From: CAZAQB01 sp964487155
GTDB lineage: Bacteria > Pseudomonadota > Gammaproteobacteria > Nitrococcales > Nitrococcaceae
Direction: 5' to 3'
DNA: 6,686 nt
NCBI GenBank assembly: GCA_964487155.1
Contig: CAZAQB010000174.1
Coordinates: 1-6,686 of the forward strand
Shown here: one piece after another, positions 5,809 through 6,686 of the stretch
Numbering within the stretch: the first letter of the stretch is position 1
How the letters are laid out: each line of letters opens with the position of its first letter
Made by a program: the position numbers and the translations under genes
The notes under the pieces: generated by a model
Databases searched by the model: none
What the model was told of the DNA's origin: nothing
What the model saw: only the letters and a program-made list of their open reading frames with translations

Positions 5809-6686
5809 ATGGACCACGACCACAGCTATAAATTGCTGTTCTCACACCCCGAAATGATCGCCGATCTGCTACGGGGCTTCGTCCAGGAGGACTGGGTGGC
5901 GGCGCTGGACTTCGCCACCCTGGAGCGGGTCAACGCGAGCTACGTCAGCGATGATCTGAAAGGCCGCGCCGACGACGTGGTCTGGCGGGTGCGCTGGGGG
6001 CAGGAGGCGCTGTACATCTACCTGCTGCTGGAGTTCCAGTCGAGCGTCGACCGGCACATGGCGGTCCGGCTGATGGCCTATCTGGCGTTGCTCTACCAGG
6101 ATCTGATCCGCGCCGGTGAGCTGGGCGCGGATCAGCGGTTGCCACCGGTGCTGCCGCTGGTGCTTTACAATGGAAAAGGCGCCTGGCGTGCGGCCACCGA
6201 CGTGGCCGAGCTGGTCACAGCGGCACCCCCCGGGCTGGAGCGCTACCGGCCGCGACTGAAGTATCTGCTGCTGGATCAGTCCGCCGTGGACGAGACCGAG
6301 CTGGCGGAACAGCGCAACCTGGCCGCGGCGCTGTTCCGCCTGGAGCGCAGCCGCACGCCCGCCGACGTCGGCCGGGTCGTTGAGGCGCTGATCGACTGGC
6401 TGCGCGCGCCGGAGCAGAGCAGCCTGCGCCGGGCGTTCACGGTGTGGCTGGCGCGGGAGTTTCTGCCCGCCCGGTTGCCGGGCCAGAACGTACCCCAAGT
6501 GCACGATCTACAGGAGGTTCGAACCATGCTCTCGGAACGCGTCAAGGAGTGGACCTTGGACTGGAAACAGCAGGGAATCGAGGAGGGTCGGGAAATCGGC
6601 CTAGAGCAGGGCCGCGAGCAGGGCCGCGAGCAGGGCCGCGAGGAGGGCCGCGAGGAGGGCCGCGAGCAGGGCCGCCAGGAAGGCCG
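5809..6686 (+). CDS. Rpn-family nuclease (YhgA-like / PD-(D/E)XK), full-length form, C-terminus cut by the window edge
   Basis: 292 codons are present and the frame is still open at the window end. The N-terminus (MDHDHSYKLLFSHPEMIADL) is typical of the recombination-promoting nuclease/putative transposase family, in which purified members have DNA endonuclease activity. A PD-(D/E)XK-like core is visible: D55/D56 in RADDVVWRVRW, then E75 and Q77 in LLLEFQSS, followed by HMAVRLMAY (83-91). The family motif LPLVLYNGKGAW falls at about 115-126. The conserved region ends near residue 239; after it comes a charged helical tail of four-residue E(Q/E)GR repeats from residue 266. No N-terminal frameshift is seen. 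An in-frame internal start at codon 240 (see the next entry) makes this the likely toxic RpnL form of an Rpn toxin-antitoxin gene. The gene is probably transcribed separately from pilSR, 232 bases upstream. The family is secure; the antiphage role is inferred from studied E. coli members. Confidence 0.9.
   Translation, partial: MDHDHSYKLLFSHPEMIADLLRGFVQEDWVAALDFATLERVNASYVSDDLKGRADDVVWRVRWGQEALYIYLLLEFQSSVDRHMAVRLMAYLALLYQDLIRAGELGADQRLPPVLPLVLYNGKGAWRAATDVAELVTAAPPGLERYRPRLKYLLLDQSAVDETELAEQRNLAAALFRLERSRTPADVGRVVEALIDWLRAPEQSSLRRAFTVWLAREFLPARLPGQNVPQVHDLQEVRTMLSERVKEWTLDWKQQGIEEGREIGLEQGREQGREQGREEGREEGREQGRQEG
6512..6517 (+). promoter_or_regulatory. Internal consensus Shine-Dalgarno inside the Rpn gene
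   Basis: A perfect AGGAGG lies within the Rpn reading frame, 8 bases before an in-frame ATG at 6526. It matches the consensus better than the AAGGAG that drives the full-length start. It is read as codons for Q-E-V, so coding constraint alone does not require this exact form. Confidence 0.7.
6526..6686 (+). CDS. Putative intragenic RpnS-like antitoxin (separately translated C-terminal fragment of the Rpn gene), partial
   Basis: The ATG at codon 240 of the Rpn frame, behind AGGAGG at 8-base spacing, would give a small protein starting MLSERVKEWTLDWKQQGIEE and continuing into the E(Q/E)GR repeats; its end lies outside the window. In studied E. coli Rpn genes the C-terminal domain is translated independently as RpnS. 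It dimerises through a helix that can carry four-residue repeats and blocks the toxic full-length RpnL. Position, ribosome-binding site and repeat content here all fit that arrangement. It begins exactly where the conserved nuclease region ends. No promoter of its own was identified, so translation may come from the full-length message or from an undetected internal promoter. Expression and antitoxin function are inferred, not shown. Confidence 0.6.
   Translation, partial: MLSERVKEWTLDWKQQGIEEGREIGLEQGREQGREQGREEGREEGREQGRQEG
6604..6686 (+). repeat. In-frame 12-base tandem repeat encoding E(Q/E)GR
   Basis: Six complete 12-base units begin at 6604, 6616, 6628, 6640, 6652 and 6664, and a seventh, diverged unit runs off the edge from 6676. 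The basic unit is GAGCAGGGCCGC (E-Q-G-R). Units four and five read GAGGAGGGCCGC (E-E-G-R). The units are otherwise identical at the DNA level, including third codon positions, which points to recent expansion by slippage or unequal recombination. Because the unit is a multiple of three, copy-number changes keep the frame and only lengthen or shorten the helix. Confidence 0.92.

Noticed and set aside
5573..5857. Open frame of 94 codons overlapping the pilR stop as ATGA
   Set aside because: The ATGA overlap looks operon-like, but the frame reads through the REP-like hairpin, overlaps the well-supported Rpn start by 49 bases, has no Shine-Dalgarno of its own and is rich in Arg/Cys/Pro as expected from non-coding GC-rich DNA.
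5869..6504. Minus-strand open frame (211 codons) opposite the Rpn gene
   Set aside because: It is antisense to a frame with clear Rpn motifs and a good ribosome-binding site; its composition is typical of a shadow frame.
6604..6686. CRISPR-like or satellite array
   Set aside because: The repeats are contiguous 12-base units with no spacers and are in frame within a coding sequence.

Overview
The window reads as a chromosomal segment of a GC-rich gammaproteobacterium. Codons in the main genes end mostly in G or C, and the succinyl-CoA synthetase and PilS/PilR proteins look gammaproteobacterial. A member of Chromatiales/Ectothiorhodospiraceae or a similar lineage is a reasonable guess from gene content, but it is not proven by the sequence.

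Layout. At the left edge (minus strand) are the first 12 codons of a nitrilase-superfamily protein, probably glutamine-dependent NAD+ synthetase (nadE). Between it and the next gene lies a large imperfect inverted repeat (87-162), directly followed by a classical intrinsic terminator (164-193, acting on minus-strand transcripts). Then come sucD and sucC (minus strand, transcribed sucC->sucD), the complete succinyl-CoA synthetase operon of the TCA cycle. A 307-base divergent intergenic region (2298-2604) separates sucC from the plus-strand pilS-pilR pair, a membrane sensor kinase and its sigma-54-dependent response regulator, which control type IV pilus (pilin) expression in relatives. The two genes are 2 bases apart and clearly co-transcribed.

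After pilR is a 232-base gap that carries a REP-like hairpin preceded by a GTAG tetranucleotide (5616-5644). It is followed by a gene of the Rpn (YhgA-like, PD-(D/E)XK) nuclease family that runs off the right edge. This is the most interesting part of the window. Within the Rpn frame, at 6526, there is an in-frame ATG behind a perfect AGGAGG Shine-Dalgarno sequence. It sits just upstream of a run of 12-base repeats encoding a four-residue E(Q/E)GR unit. This matches the described Rpn 'gene within a gene' toxin-antitoxin arrangement, in which a separately translated, repeat-bearing C-terminal fragment (RpnS) blocks the toxic full-length nuclease (RpnL). The organism's own copy appears undescribed.

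The first two-thirds of the window is ordinary housekeeping and regulatory DNA. The right end, with a palindromic repeat and a repeat-tailed Rpn gene, looks like accessory or defence-related sequence.
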